64,000 nucleotides of DNA from Mesorhizobium shangrilense (GCF_040537815.1 NZ_JBEWSZ010000001.1:1860001-1924000); one strand, 5' to 3'; positions 27,620 through 39,738 are shown, counted from the stretch's first letter. The notes: generated by a model from the sequence alone, not told the origin. Made by a program: numbers and translations.

Positions 27620-29287
27620 ATGAAAGTCGGTATTTATGAACAGTTGATCCGAGCCGGCGCGAGCCGACGCGACATTTTGAAGGGAGCGGCCAGCATGGCC
27701 GCCATCGCGGCCGCCTCAAGCGCCGGTCTTGGCGCCTTCACCCGTCCAGCTTCCGCAGCAAGCGAGCTGCGCACGAAAATCCTGCAGATTCCCGGTGTCG
27801 GCAAGGGTCAGCCAACGGACGCTGACTTCCAGAAGGTCGGTGAACTCTGCCTCGACGCAACCAAGGCCAACGTCAAGCAAGGCGAGTTCGCCGGTGTCGA
27901 ACTCACATTCATGGGCCTCAACAACCAGAACCTGCACAATGTGCTGTTCCGCGGCTTCCTGAAGCCCTGGGAGACATATACCGGCGCCAAGATCAACTGG
28001 ATCGATCTTGCACAGGCCGACTACAATGCCCGCCTGCAGCAGTCGATCGCCACCGGAACCGTCGACTTCGACATTGCCGAGATGGGCGCGCCTTTCGAAG
28101 GCGACGTCTGCGGCAAGGGTCTCACGTCCGAGATGCCCGACTGGGTCAAGAAGCAGATCGATATCGACGACCTCGTCAACTACCTGAAGCCGCCAGTCGG
28201 CACCTGGGACGGTAAGCAGTATCGCGTCACCATCGATGGCGACACGCACAATTTCAACTATCGCACCGACGTGTTCGCCGATGCGGATCTCGCCAAGCAG
28301 TGGAAGGACGGCGGCGGTGCCGGCGAATGGGGCGTGCCGAGGACCTGGCAACAGGTGCAGGCGGTGACCAAATTCCTCAAGGGCAAGAAATTCAAAGGTC
28401 AGGACGTCTATGGGTATCTCGACGCGCCCAAGCCCTGGGGCGGATTCGGCTTCTACTTCCTCGGCAGCCGCGCCACCGCCTATGCCAAGCATCCCGACGA
28501 CAAGGCCTGGCTGTTCGACGCCGACACGATGAAGCCGCGTGTCAACAACCCGGCCTGGGTGCGGGCCATCCAGGACGTGATCGACGCGCTGCCGTCCGAA
28601 CCCGCCGACCAGATCAACGCCGACCCGAACACCACCGGTTTCCAGCAGTTCCTGGCCGGAACCGGTTCAATGATCCCCTGGTGGGGTGATATCGGCTCCA
28701 ACGCCAAAACCAACGATTCCTCCGTGGTCGGCGACCTTTGCGGCTTCGACATCCTGCCGGGCTCGGATGACGTCTACAATTCCAAAACCGGCAAATGGGA
28801 AAAGCTTGCCAGCGGGCCGAACTACGCGCCCAACCTCGCCTATCTCGGTTGGGGCATCTATGTCATGGCCCGCGTCGACAGCGATTCGAAGAAGCACAAG
28901 GCCGCCTGGAGCGCAGCGGCGCATCTCGGTGGCAAGGATCTGGCGATCTGGACGGCCATGTATCCGTCCGGCTTCCAGTGCTATCGCAACAGCCAGCACG
29001 ATATCGATGAATGGGTGGCCGCCGGCTACGACAAGGCATTCATCTCGAACTACCTTGACTCCCAGTTCAACTCTTACAACCATCCGAATGGCGCGATCGA
29101 GCCACGTATCCCCGGCATCTTCCAGTACTACAGCGCTGCCGAGGACATCTTGGCCAACACCTTTGCCGGCAAGATGAAAGCCCAGGAAGGCGCCGACGCG
29201 ATAGCAGCGGCCTGGGAAAAGCTCACCGACCAGATCGGCCGGGAGAAGCAGATCAAGCTCTACAAGGCCTCGCTCGGTATCAGCTGA
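27620..29287 (+). CDS. CUT1 ABC transporter substrate-binding protein, Tat-exported
   Basis: A 555-residue extracellular solute-binding protein, family 1 type. The N-terminus holds a twin-arginine motif (ASRRDILKGA) and an Ala-rich hydrophobic core. The size exceeds the usual 400-450 residues of this family. The sequence EYLG-like lobes and aromatic-rich patches (PKPWGGFGFYFLG, SMIPWWGDIG) suit a carbohydrate or sugar-derivative ligand. GGAGGAATAG sits just before ATG 27620, giving a strong ribosome-binding site. The upstream spacer (27341-27619) carries the divergent promoters. A 12-bp hairpin follows the stop codon, before the permease genes. Confidence 0.9.
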   Translation: MKVGIYEQLIRAGASRRDILKGAASMAAIAAASSAGLGAFTRPASAASELRTKILQIPGVGKGQPTDADFQKVGELCLDATKANVKQGEFAGVELTFMGLNNQNLHNVLFRGFLKPWETYTGAKINWIDLAQADYNARLQQSIATGTVDFDIAEMGAPFEGDVCGKGLTSEMPDWVKKQIDIDDLVNYLKPPVGTWDGKQYRVTIDGDTHNFNYRTDVFADADLAKQWKDGGGAGEWGVPRTWQQVQAVTKFLKGKKFKGQDVYGYLDAPKPWGGFGFYFLGSRATAYAKHPDDKAWLFDADTMKPRVNNPAWVRAIQDVIDALPSEPADQINADPNTTGFQQFLAGTGSMIPWWGDIGSNAKTNDSSVVGDLCGFDILPGSDDVYNSKTGKWEKLASGPNYAPNLAYLGWGIYVMARVDSDSKKHKAAWSAAAHLGGKDLAIWTAMYPSGFQCYRNSQHDIDEWVAAGYDKAFISNYLDSQFNSYNHPNGAIEPRIPGIFQYYSAAEDILANTFAGKMKAQEGADAIAAAWEKLTDQIGREKQIKLYKASLGIS

Positions 29288-29302
29288 TGCTGCAATGAAC
29301 CT

Positions 29303-29330
29303 GGGTCCGGCGACGTAAGTCGCCGGACCC
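29303..29330 (+). terminator. Very stable 12-bp hairpin with GUAA tetraloop
   Basis: GGGTCCGGCGAC-GTAA-GTCGCCGGACCC is a perfect stem closed by a GNRA-type loop, 15 nt after the binding-protein stop and with no T-run. Its place between the binding protein and permease suggests 3'-end protection and differential expression in the operon. Confidence 0.75.
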
Positions 29331-29381
29331 GTCCTGACCGGCCAGGTCGGTCGAGGATCCCCTTGCTAGCGGACGAGATGC

Positions 29382-30503
29382 GTGGCTGACCAGACTTTGT
29401 CGAAGAATGCATGGCCGGCAAACGCCGCCCCCTCGGATCTGATCCCGCCCGGCCGCAAGCGGTTCGGCTGGGGGCTGATGGCCCTTGCGACGATCGGCCT
29501 GCTGGCAACCATCGGACTGCAAATCCTCTACAAGACCGATGTCGACGCCATCGGTTTCGAGACCTGGCGACCCGTCGTCTATGCCTATGTATTGTGGGGG
29601 ATCGCGATCGGCGTGGGACAGGTGTTGACGCGCGGCGAAGACGGCCAGCGCGCGCTGTTCCTGTTGCCGGCGTTGCTCTTCACCATCGCCATGGTGATCT
29701 TCCCGACCCTGTTCGGTTTCTACATAGCGCTGACCGACTGGAACCTCAGTTCGTTCGCTGGCAGAAAATTCAACGGGCTCGACAATTTCTGGCAGATGCT
29801 GGGCGACCCCTACTATCGCAACGCGCTGCTCAACATGGTGCTCTACGTGCTTGCGGTTCTGGTCGAATACGTCATCGCGTTCGGCCTGGCATTGCTGCTC
29901 AACGCGCAGATCCGCGCAAGAAAATTCTTCCGTGTCGTCTTCCTGATGCCCTTGATGCTGTCGCCGGTAGCGGTGTCATGGATGATCGGCAAGTCGCTGA
30001 TGGAATACAGGTTCGGACCGGCGGCGACGCTGGCGCGCTATCTCGGCTGGGAAAACCCGGCCTTCTTCTCGAACCCGATCACCGCCCGCATCTCGATCAT
30101 GGTGCTGGATGCCTGGACCTTCATCCCGTTCATGATGATCATGTTGCTCGCCGGCCTGCAGGCGATGTCACGTGAGATCCTCGAAGCCGCACGGGTTGAC
30201 GGCGCCAATGCGTGGCAGACCTTCTGGCAGATCACATTTCCCCTGATGTTGCCGGTGTCGGTGACCGCGGTCGTGTTGCGCATCATCTTCAAGCTGAAGC
30301 TCGCCGACATCATCATCACTGTCACCTCAGGCGGCCCCGGCGGTGCCACCGATTCCGTTTCAAGCTTCATCTACCGCGAATATCGCGACCGATCGAATGT
30401 CGGCTATGGCACGATGCTGGCGATGGTCTACCTGGTCATCATCGTCGTGTTCGTGACCTGGCTGCTGAAGATCGCCAGCCGCTTCGTCCGCAACGTCAAC
30501 TAG
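29382..30503 (+). CDS. CUT1 sugar ABC transporter permease (MalF/UgpA-like)
   Basis: A 373-residue inner-membrane subunit with six or more helices after a soluble N-terminal stretch of about 20 residues and two extra N-terminal helices. The EAA loop is EILEAARVDGANAWQTFWQITFP, the coupling helix that contacts the ATPase. GTG at 29382 is the furthest plausible start; no strong ribosome site distinguishes alternatives. The second permease begins 6 bp after its stop. Confidence 0.9.
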   Translation: MADQTLSKNAWPANAAPSDLIPPGRKRFGWGLMALATIGLLATIGLQILYKTDVDAIGFETWRPVVYAYVLWGIAIGVGQVLTRGEDGQRALFLLPALLFTIAMVIFPTLFGFYIALTDWNLSSFAGRKFNGLDNFWQMLGDPYYRNALLNMVLYVLAVLVEYVIAFGLALLLNAQIRARKFFRVVFLMPLMLSPVAVSWMIGKSLMEYRFGPAATLARYLGWENPAFFSNPITARISIMVLDAWTFIPFMMIMLLAGLQAMSREILEAARVDGANAWQTFWQITFPLMLPVSVTAVVLRIIFKLKLADIIITVTSGGPGGATDSVSSFIYREYRDRSNVGYGTMLAMVYLVIIVVFVTWLLKIASRFVRNVN

Positions 30504-30509
30504 AGCAGA

Positions 30510-31430
30510 ATGATGAGCGTCCAGACCACCGAGTATGTCGCTTCCGAAATCCGCTCTCCGGCCAGCTTCATTGCAAGCCGCGCCTTCATCTACGGCGCGC
30601 TGGTTTTCTGGGGTTTCATCTGCCTGTTCCCGATCTACTGGACGATAACGACCTCGTTCAAGGTCGCGGTCGATGTCACCCAAGGCCATCTCATCCCCTT
30701 TGTCGACTTCCAACCGGACTGGAAGGGCTGGCGTTCGCTCGGCCTGTCGCCGGATTCGATCTTCCAGACCTCCACGGTGCGCGATGAGTTCTTCAAGCGC
30801 TTCATGAACTCCGTCATCATCTCCGTTGGTGCGTCGAGCCTCGCAATCGTCATCGGCAGTCTGGCGGCCTACGGCCTCACACGGTATCGCTATCAGTTTG
30901 CATGGTTCCGGAACGAGGACATCTCGTTCTTCTTCCTGTCGCAGCTGATCCTGCCGCCGGTGGTGCTCGCCCTGCCCTTTCTCGTGCTCTACCGCGAGGT
31001 TGGCCTGCTCGATACGCGCATCGGCCTGATCCTGCTCTACACGCTGATGGTACTGCCGATCGTCATCTGGATCATGCGCGACCAGTTCAATTCGATCCCG
31101 GTGGAACTGGAGGAAGCAGCGCTTGTCGACGGCCTCTCGATCTGGGGCGCGTTCTTCCGAATCGTCATGCCGATCGCACTGCCCGGCATGGTCGCCGCCT
31201 TCATCCTGGCGATGGTGCTGTGCTGGAATGAATATTTCTTCGCCGCGCTTTTGACCTCGACCGATGCCAAGACGATCCCGGTCATGCTGGCGAGCCAGAC
31301 CGGCTCGCAAGGCATCAACTGGTGGTCGATGGCGGCCCTCGCGACAGCGGCAATAGCGCCGCTCGCCGTCATCGGCATCGCGCTGGAGCGCTACCTGATC
31401 ATGGGCATGACGGCCGGTGCGGTGAAGTAG
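30510..31430 (+). CDS. CUT1 sugar ABC transporter permease (MalG/UgpE-like)
   Basis: A 306-residue inner-membrane permease with six predicted helices. FPIYWTITTSFK near the N-terminus and the EAA loop ELEEAALVDGLSIWGAFFRI mark the MalG type. It has two adjacent ATG codons (30510 and 30513). With 29382-30503, the binding protein and the UgpC ATPase it makes a full importer. A convergent creatininase-family gene ends 16 bp beyond its stop. Confidence 0.92.
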   Translation: MMSVQTTEYVASEIRSPASFIASRAFIYGALVFWGFICLFPIYWTITTSFKVAVDVTQGHLIPFVDFQPDWKGWRSLGLSPDSIFQTSTVRDEFFKRFMNSVIISVGASSLAIVIGSLAAYGLTRYRYQFAWFRNEDISFFFLSQLILPPVVLALPFLVLYREVGLLDTRIGLILLYTLMVLPIVIWIMRDQFNSIPVELEEAALVDGLSIWGAFFRIVMPIALPGMVAAFILAMVLCWNEYFFAALLTSTDAKTIPVMLASQTGSQGINWWSMAALATAAIAPLAVIGIALERYLIMGMTAGAVK

Positions 31431-31446
31431 GCTGCACCATGGCCCA

Positions 31447-32190
31447 TCAGGCCGTGAGGGTCCTCCGCAGATGATCAAGGATCATCGCCACACCTTGATT
31501 GCCGAGGTCTGCCGAAGCCTCGGCAGCGGTCTTCGTGTACCAGCTGTCGTTGTCGGCGAAATGCGCGGCGTCGACCGCTTCGGGGCATAGCGCCAGCATC
31601 AGCGAGGTTTCGCCGATCCCTGCATGATCGAACGGATACTTGCCGTTCATGTCAGCCGGCATCAGTGGATGCACCTGCACCCAGTTGAAGAAATTGCCGC
31701 CCTCGGCATGCTCGGCATAGTAGTCGGCCATGGCGTTGGAACCCCACCAGCCCTCGCCGCGCTCCTTTTCAAGAAAGCGGAAGATCGCCTGCCGTCCCGC
31801 CGTCTTGAACGCGAGATCGGTCGGCATGCCCGCGGCAAAATTCTCGGTCTGGTGGTGGATGATGGCGTGAATGTTGCGAAAGCCGATGCGCAACAGGCCG
31901 AAGAACAATTCCTCCGCGAACGGCGCCAGCGCATTGCCACCGACCTGCACCGAGCCGTTGCCTTCCGGCGGCGCCACGGCGTAGCTGGCGGCGCCGTAGT
32001 AGAAGGGTGGCAGGATGACGACGTCCCCTTCCTTCTCGAACAGCTCCAGTGTCTTGATGACAGCCAGCGTATCCATGCCGACAGCCATGTGTTCACCATG
32101 GTATTCGAGAACACCGAGCGGCAGGGCGACCGGCCATTTCTCGGCGATCGCCTTGCGGATCTGATGCGGCAGCATGAGTTCGTAGCGCAT
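31447..32190 (-). CDS. Creatininase-family hydrolase
   Basis: A 247-residue member of the creatininase superfamily, metal-dependent enzymes that open cyclic amides. Likely metal ligands are visible in LEYHGEHMAVGMDT (Glu, His, Asp), the HHQTEN segment and GIGETSLML (Glu). Known functions include creatinine amidohydrolase, formamide hydrolases in riboflavin-type pathways and mycofactocin peptide processing. There is no creatine metabolism around it; the neighbours are sugar-import and sugar-converting genes. It may hydrolyse a cyclic sugar derivative such as a lactone or lactam (inference). It lies 3 bp after the SIS gene and is probably translated with it. Confidence 0.82.
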   Translation of the reverse strand: MRYELMLPHQIRKAIAEKWPVALPLGVLEYHGEHMAVGMDTLAVIKTLELFEKEGDVVILPPFYYGAASYAVAPPEGNGSVQVGGNALAPFAEELFFGLLRIGFRNIHAIIHHQTENFAAGMPTDLAFKTAGRQAIFRFLEKERGEGWWGSNAMADYYAEHAEGGNFFNWVQVHPLMPADMNGKYPFDHAGIGETSLMLALCPEAVDAAHFADNDSWYTKTAAEASADLGNQGVAMILDHLRRTLTA

Positions 32191-32193
32191 GAT

Positions 32194-32760
32194 CTATTCC
32201 ATATTGGTGTGGCGGGAGCGCATGGCCTCGGGCGACTGGCCGGTCATGGTCTTCAGCTTCAGCACCATCACCTCGAACACCAGGAACAGCGCGCCTTCGA
32301 ACACCGATCCCATCGGCAGGACCGATGTTTTTTCCGGCCCCTGATCATCAGCCATGGTTTGCGCAGGGATCGGCAGTGTGAAGTCCGACAGGGCCGCCGC
32401 GCTGCTTTGCGGTTGCGCGGTCAGCAGCAGGACGGTCGCTCCCGCTGCGCGGGCGACCCGCATCAGGGTGAGCACCGTGGAGGTTTCGCCGGGTCCCGAA
32501 CTTAAGAGGAAGATGTCGCCTGAGCCGAGCGGCGGCGTGGTCATGTCGCCGACCACCGACACAGGCAAGCCAAGATGGTGGAGCCGCATGGCAAAACCCT
32601 TGACCTGCAGTGCCTCACGGCCGCAGCCATAGGTGACGATCTGCTTCGCCTCGGCCAGCATCTTGCAAGCGGCATCAATGCGGTCTTCGTCGACCCGCGC
32701 CAGCACGTCGCCGAGTTCGCGCAAAGCAATGCCGAACAGATCCGCGCCGGCATTGGTCAT
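32194..32760 (-). CDS. SIS-domain sugar isomerase (6-phospho-3-hexuloisomerase-like)
   Basis: A 188-residue single SIS-domain protein. IVTYGCGREALQVKGFAMRL is the first phosphosugar-binding segment, with FLLSSGPGETSTVL (Ser-rich loop) and TVLLLTAQPQS following. The C-terminal MRSRHTNME tail is characteristic of 6-phospho-3-hexuloisomerase-like proteins. These enzymes interconvert keto- and aldo-phosphosugars, or sense them. No 3-hexulose-6-phosphate synthase is visible here, so a formaldehyde-fixing role is unlikely. It is divergent from the aldo/keto reductase gene across a 185-bp spacer. Confidence 0.82.
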   Translation of the reverse strand: MTNAGADLFGIALRELGDVLARVDEDRIDAACKMLAEAKQIVTYGCGREALQVKGFAMRLHHLGLPVSVVGDMTTPPLGSGDIFLLSSGPGETSTVLTLMRVARAAGATVLLLTAQPQSSAAALSDFTLPIPAQTMADDQGPEKTSVLPMGSVFEGALFLVFEVMVLKLKTMTGQSPEAMRSRHTNME

Positions 32761-32945
32761 GATTGTACCGCCAGCCTCCCGGAGCCCGAAAATGGTTGGG
32801 ATTTCCTGATCACGTTTCCCCCGAACGGCTTGTTTTCATTCATGCTATCACCGCGAAAATCCGTGTCCAACGGTTCGCGGCGCTTTTGCAGCGCCACGGG
32901 CATGATAGTGTGGTGTCAAACCGGAAAATCAGGAATTCGCAGGAC

Positions 32946-33968
32946 ATGAAGACACGGCATTTCGACCGCATCGGCAATGGCGGCATCACCTTTACGGAAC
33001 TCGGCTTCGGCACGGCGCCGATCGGGAATCTCTACCGCGCCGTCTCCGACCAGGACGCCAATGCCACGCTGGAGGCGGCGCGGCGGACTGGTTGCCGGTA
33101 CTACGACACCGCGCCGCTGTATGGCCTCGGCCTTTCGGAAACACGGCTCAATCCCTTCCTGCGCTCGAAGAAGCGCGACGACTATGTGCTGTCGAGCAAG
33201 GTCGGCCGCATCATGCGCGCCTGCCCGCCGGAACAGCGCACCGGCATCGGCAAGTTCTTCGATACGCCGTCGCGTCGCGAGGTCTACGACTACAGCTATG
33301 ACGGCGTCATGCGTTCGTTCGAGGCCTCGCTGGAGCGTCTCGGCGTCGACCGCATCGACATACTTTTCGTCCATGACGTCGACATTTTCACGCACGGCAG
33401 CAAGGAGGCGTCCGACCAGCGCATCGAGGAGTTCATGCGCTCCGGCTATTACGGGTTGCTCTCGCTGCGCGACCAGGGCGTGATCAAGGCGTTCGGCGGC
33501 GGCATCAATGAATGGCAGGTTGCCCAGACGCTCGCAGAACGCGGCGATTTCGACCTTTTCCTACTTGCCGGCCGCTACACGCTGCTGGAACAGGAGGCGC
33601 TGACATCCTTCCTGCCGCTATGCCAGGCACGCGGCATCGGCATCGTTCTCGGTGGCCCCTACAATTCAGGCATCCTGGCAACCGGGCCGAAGCCCGGCGC
33701 CTACTATAATTATTCCGAGGCGTCGCAGGATATACTCGACCGTGTCGCGCGCATCGAGGCCGTCTGCAAGCGTCACGGTGTGCGGCTGATCGAGGCAGCG
33801 CTCCAGTTTCCGTTGCTGCATCCTTCGGTCGTCTCAGTGATCCCCGGCGGCCAGAGGCCGGCCGAAGTCGAAAGCAACCGTTCGCTCCTCGATGCAAAAC
33901 TGCCCGAGGCACTCTGGTCCGATCTCAAGAAGGAAGGCCTGATGCGCACGGATGCGCCCACGGCCTGA
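32946..33968 (+). CDS. Aldo/keto reductase, aldose 1-dehydrogenase (L-fucose/L-galactose dehydrogenase) type
   Basis: A 340-residue TIM-barrel oxidoreductase. The catalytic tetrad is visible: Asp in YYDTAP, Tyr in LYGLGLSE, Lys in LSSKVGR and His in LFVHDVD. GFGTAPIGNLYRAV near the N-terminus and IPGGQRPAEVESN near the cofactor site fit the D-threo-aldose/L-fucose 1-dehydrogenase subgroup, which oxidises an aldose to its lactone with NAD(P). ATG at 32946 follows CAGGAC. A FucU-like mutarotase lies in the same cluster, which suits a dehydrogenase that needs a particular anomer. Its message ends at the terminator it shares with hupB. Confidence 0.85.
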   Translation: MKTRHFDRIGNGGITFTELGFGTAPIGNLYRAVSDQDANATLEAARRTGCRYYDTAPLYGLGLSETRLNPFLRSKKRDDYVLSSKVGRIMRACPPEQRTGIGKFFDTPSRREVYDYSYDGVMRSFEASLERLGVDRIDILFVHDVDIFTHGSKEASDQRIEEFMRSGYYGLLSLRDQGVIKAFGGGINEWQVAQTLAERGDFDLFLLAGRYTLLEQEALTSFLPLCQARGIGIVLGGPYNSGILATGPKPGAYYNYSEASQDILDRVARIEAVCKRHGVRLIEAALQFPLLHPSVVSVIPGGQRPAEVESNRSLLDAKLPEALWSDLKKEGLMRTDAPTA

Positions 33969-34010
33969 CGCAGCCTCAAATCGCACAGCGATTTTGGAAG
34001 CACAAAAAAG

Positions 34011-34034
34011 AAAAGCCGGGCAAGCCCGGCTTTT
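34011..34034. terminator. Bidirectional terminator between AKR gene and hupB
   Basis: AAAAGCCGGGC-AA-GCCCGGCTTTT is a perfect 11-bp inverted repeat flanked by A- and T-runs. It can end both the plus-strand reductase transcript and the minus-strand hupB transcript. Confidence 0.9.
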
Positions 34035-34057
34035 CTGATCTCTAAAAAGAAATGGTC

Positions 34058-34330
34058 TTAGTTGACCGCGTCCTTGAGGCCCTTGCCGGCCGAGAACTTC
34101 GGCACGGTGCGCGCCGGGATCTGCACTTCCGCGCCCGTCTGCGGGTTGCGACCGGTCGATGCGGCGCGCTTTGACACGGTGAAATTTCCGAAGCCGACAA
34201 GCCGGACATCGCCGCCCTTCTTCAGTTCACCGGTGATCACGGAAAATACCGCATCCACGGCCGACTGCGCGTCACCCTTCGAAATGCTCGCGGCGTCGGC
34301 GACAGCGGACACCAGTTCGTTCTTGTTCAT
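34058..34330 (-). CDS. hupB: HU-family nucleoid DNA-binding protein
   Basis: A 90-residue histone-like protein that binds and bends DNA as a dimer. The N-terminal helices MNKNELVSAVADAASISKGD, the GFGNFTVSKRAASTGRNPQTG hairpin with the DNA-intercalating RNP arm (split here by family variation) and C-terminal IPARTVPKFSAGKGLKDAV are all present. The length is normal. It follows lon in the same direction, separated by two terminators, so it has its own promoter in 34331-34440. The terminator shared with the aldo/keto reductase gene ends its message. Confidence 0.97.
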   Translation of the reverse strand: MNKNELVSAVADAASISKGDAQSAVDAVFSVITGELKKGGDVRLVGFGNFTVSKRAASTGRNPQTGAEVQIPARTVPKFSAGKGLKDAVN

Positions 34331-34445
34331 AAAAATTCCCTTCCATGAGAAAACCGGAACTTACGACTCATCCGGCAGGAAACGGACTTTAGAAAGAAGC
34401 GTTCCGGCAACCAAGTCGAAAAGGCCTAGAGAAAGCGAAAAAAGC

Positions 34446-34505
34446 CCGGAAATCCGGGGTTTTTCACATGAAAAAGCCGGGCTCGAGGCCCGGCTCTCTC
34501 TTTTT
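34446..34505 (-). terminator. Tandem terminators after lon
   Basis: Two stems lie between lon and hupB. GCCGGGC / GCCCGGC (34477-34495) ends in five T on the minus strand (34476-34472). A second CCCGG / CCGGG stem (34446-34459) is followed on the minus strand by a T-run. Together they isolate hupB from lon read-through. Confidence 0.8.
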
Positions 34506-34526
34506 GCACCGCAACTTTAGCTCAAG

Positions 34527-36938
<2,412 letters not shown>

Positions 36939-37158
36939 TGTCCAACCTTTCATATCGCGGCCGCCAATCGGCCAACCGCGAATCTCATATTAACGACCGA
37001 GGATCGTTCCGCCTATCACCGATTGTTACCGGAGTTTTACAGCACAGAATTCGGGCACCTCGGCCTTCTTTGGTTAGTTGGATGCACGAGGGGCAAAGAT
37101 CAAGGGCTAACACAATCCGTTCATCCAACTCATTGCCAGGCTAACGTCCACGAAAGCA

Positions 37159-37182
37159 AAACGGCGCCTCGCGGCGCCGTTT
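37159..37182 (-). terminator. Terminator of clpX
   Basis: AAACGGCGCC-TCGC-GGCGCCGTTT is a perfect 10-bp stem starting 24 nt past the clpX stop, with TTTTGCTTT following on the minus strand. The rest of the lon/clpX spacer shows no gene. Confidence 0.85.
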
Positions 37183-37205
37183 CAAAATCCGCTTTGAGGG
37201 GCACG

Positions 37206-38480
37206 TCAGGCGCTGACGTTGCCCTTCTTTTCCTTCTGTTCGGAATAGATGTAGAGCGGCCGGGCGCTGCCGGTCACCACGTCTTCCGAAATAACCACTT
37301 CGCGCACGCCTTCCAGCGCCGGAAGTTCGAACATCGTGTCGAGCAGGATCGCTTCCATGATCGAGCGCAGGCCGCGCGCGCCGGTCTTGCGCTCGATGGC
37401 GCGCTTGGCGATCGCCGACAATGCGTTCTCATGGAACGTCAGGTCGACATTCTCCATCTCGAACAGCCGCTGATACTGCTTGACCAGCGCGTTCTTCGGC
37501 TCGGTCAGGATCTGGATCAGCGCCGGCTCGTCAAGGTCCTCGAGCGTTGCCAGAACCGGGAGACGGCCGACGAATTCCGGGATGAGACCAAACTTCAACA
37601 GATCCTCGGGCTCGACCAGGCGGAACACATCGCCGGTGCGGCGATCCTCGGGCGAGGCGACGATGGCGCCAAAACCGATCGAGGTCTTCCTGCCGCGATC
37701 CGAGATGATCTTGTCCAGTCCGGCGAAGGCGCCGCCGCAGATGAACAGGATGTTTGCCGTGTCAACCTGCAGGAACTCCTGCTGCGGATGCTTCCTGCCG
37801 CCCTGCGGCGGCACGGAGGCGACCGTTCCTTCCATGATCTTCAAGAGCGCCTGCTGCACGCCCTCGCCCGACACGTCGCGGGTGATCGAGGGATTGTCGG
37901 ACTTGCGCGAAATCTTGTCGATCTCGTCGATGTAGACGATGCCACGCTGGGCCCGCTCGACATTGTAGTCGGCCGACTGAAGCAGCTTCAGGATGATGTT
38001 CTCGACATCCTCGCCGACATAGCCTGCTTCGGTCAGCGTCGTCGCGTCCGCCATGGTGAAAGGCACGTCGATGATGCGGGCCAGCGTCTGCGCAAGCAGC
38101 GTCTTGCCGCAACCGGTCGGACCGATCAGCAGGATGTTGGACTTCGCCAGCTCGACATCGTTGTTCTTGCCGGCATGCGCGAGGCGCTTGTAGTGATTGT
38201 GGACCGCCACCGACAGCACGCGCTTGGCGTAGGGCTGACCGATGACATAGTCGTCGAGAACCTTGAGGATCTCCTGCGGTGTCGGCACGCCTTCGCGCGA
38301 CTTCACCATCGAGGTCTTGTTCTCCTCGCGGATGATGTCCATGCACAGCTCGACGCATTCGTCGCAGATGAAGACCGTTGGACCGGCGATCAGCTTGCGC
38401 ACCTCGTGCTGGCTTTTGCCGCAAAACGAGCAATAGAGCGTGTTCTTGGAATCACCGCTGTTGTTGCCGACCTTGCTCAT
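37206..38480 (-). CDS. clpX: ClpX, ATPase subunit of the ClpXP protease
   Basis: A 424-residue AAA+ unfoldase that feeds tagged substrates to ClpP. The N-terminal zinc-binding domain has CSFCGKSQ and CDECVELC, followed by the ATPase module with Walker A GPTGCGKT, Walker [11 protein letters not shown] and the sensor region. The GYVGEDVE pore loop and an IGF loop (SIGFGA) for docking ClpP are present. ATG at 38480 is chosen because AAAGGA stands seven bases before it; the ATG at 38486 would leave almost no spacing. It lies downstream of clpP in the same direction. Confidence 0.98.
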   Translation of the reverse strand: MSKVGNNSGDSKNTLYCSFCGKSQHEVRKLIAGPTVFICDECVELCMDIIREENKTSMVKSREGVPTPQEILKVLDDYVIGQPYAKRVLSVAVHNHYKRLAHAGKNNDVELAKSNILLIGPTGCGKTLLAQTLARIIDVPFTMADATTLTEAGYVGEDVENIILKLLQSADYNVERAQRGIVYIDEIDKISRKSDNPSITRDVSGEGVQQALLKIMEGTVASVPPQGGRKHPQQEFLQVDTANILFICGGAFAGLDKIISDRGRKTSIGFGAIVASPEDRRTGDVFRLVEPEDLLKFGLIPEFVGRLPVLATLEDLDEPALIQILTEPKNALVKQYQRLFEMENVDLTFHENALSAIAKRAIERKTGARGLRSIMEAILLDTMFELPALEGVREVVISEDVVTGSARPLYIYSEQKEKKGNVSA

Positions 38481-38721
38481 TTTCATGTCCTTTCATGGCC
38501 GCCCGCCGATGGTCTGGCTGAAAGGGCGCATACTCTATCTATCGCGAGAATCCGCCGCCGCCAGTGACCCAGCTCACACAACGCATTCCGTACGAAACAC
38601 AAATCAGAAAACGTGGCAATGATTCGCGACAACCCCGCATAAAGCTAAGCCGCCGAAACTCAATAGAGCCTTAACGTAGGCAATCCTGTCCCCCGAGGGA
38701 ACAGCCAATTGTGGCCGAAAT

Positions 38722-38754
38722 GCCGCAAGACGCGCCAAAAGCGCGTGATGCGGC
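38722..38754 (-). terminator. Hairpin in the clpP-clpX spacer
   Basis: GCCGCA-AG-ACGCGC-CAAAA-GCGCGT-GA-TGCGGC folds as a two-step stem 33 nt past the clpP stop, followed on the minus strand by TTTCGG. The remainder of the 307-bp clpP-clpX spacer (38481-38787) has no gene and should hold the clpX promoter. Confidence 0.6.
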
Positions 38755-38787
38755 GTTTCCAGCCGCCATACAACTGCCAGTGCGCGC

Positions 38788-39417
38788 TTATGCAGCAACA
38801 CCTTCGGCCGGCTCGCGCGACGAAATGACCTTGTCGATGAGGCCGAAATCCTTGGCTTCGTCCGCGGTCATGAAATGGTCGCGGTCTAGCGTCCGTTCGA
38901 TCTCTTCGTAGGTCTTGCCGGTGTGTTTGACATAGACCTCATTGAGACGGCGCTTCAGCTTGACGATGTCCATGGCGTGCCGCTCGATGTCGGAAGCCTG
39001 GCCCTGGAAGCCGCCGGAAGGCTGGTGAACCATGATACGGGCGTTCGGCGTGGCAAAACGCATATCCTTGTGGCCGGCGGTCAAGAGCAGCGAGCCCATC
39101 GACGCCGCCTGCCCGATGCAGAGCGTCGAGACGGCCGGCTTGATGAACTGCATGGTGTCGTAGATCGCCATGCCGGACGTGACCACGCCGCCGGGCGAAT
39201 TGATGTAAAGGTTGATTTCCTTCTTCGGATTCTCGGCTTCGAGGAACAGGAGCTGCGCGCAGACCAGCGTCGCCATGCCGTCCTCGACCGGACCGGTGAT
39301 GAAAATGATGCGCTCTTTGAGGAGGCGCGAGAAAATGTCGTAGGCCCGCTCGCCGCGATTGGTCTGCTCGACCACCATCGGAACGAGGTTCATGTAGGTT
39401 TCGACAGGGTTCTTCAT
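38788..39417 (-). CDS. clpP: ClpP, protease subunit of ClpXP/ClpAP
   Basis: A 209-residue self-compartmentalised serine protease. The triad is visible: Ser106 in [11 protein letters not shown], His131 in MVHQPSGG and Asp180 in TLDRDHFM. The axial-pore N-terminus ([20 protein letters not shown]) is normal for a proteobacterial ClpP. It is the first gene of the clpP-clpX-lon-hupB series. Rhizobia usually carry several clpP paralogues; linkage to clpX marks this as the main one. Confidence 0.98.
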   Translation of the reverse strand: MKNPVETYMNLVPMVVEQTNRGERAYDIFSRLLKERIIFITGPVEDGMATLVCAQLLFLEAENPKKEINLYINSPGGVVTSGMAIYDTMQFIKPAVSTLCIGQAASMGSLLLTAGHKDMRFATPNARIMVHQPSGGFQGQASDIERHAMDIVKLKRRLNEVYVKHTGKTYEEIERTLDRDHFMTADEAKDFGLIDKVISSREPAEGVAA

Positions 39418-39738
39418 GGACTATCCCTTTTTGGAGATGGGATTCCGGCGCCGGGAGATGTTTGCAGGTCGGGCAGAATCGGTTCTGGATCGTTGTGCAG
39501 TAAATAGGATGCCGGCTCACCCTTGCGCAAGGCCGGGAGGCCTAGCCATCCGGTTAAGTCGCATTAAGGTTGCCGCCAAGGGAACTGTTATATGCCCTTA
39601 GCATCGTCTCCGCCGTTTCGTCGAGCTTGACGAGCCGAAAGCGTGCGATCATCGCCGCGTAGCGATTTTTTAACCGCGTCGCTTAACGAAATGCGGCGAA
39701 TCCACTTCCCCTCGACACCGCTTCCCCTACAATTCAAC

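Noticed and set aside
31447..32190. Creatinine degradation enzyme
   Set aside because: No creatinase, sarcosine oxidase or hydantoinase is in the cluster. The one DAO gene in the window is 8 kb away and broken.
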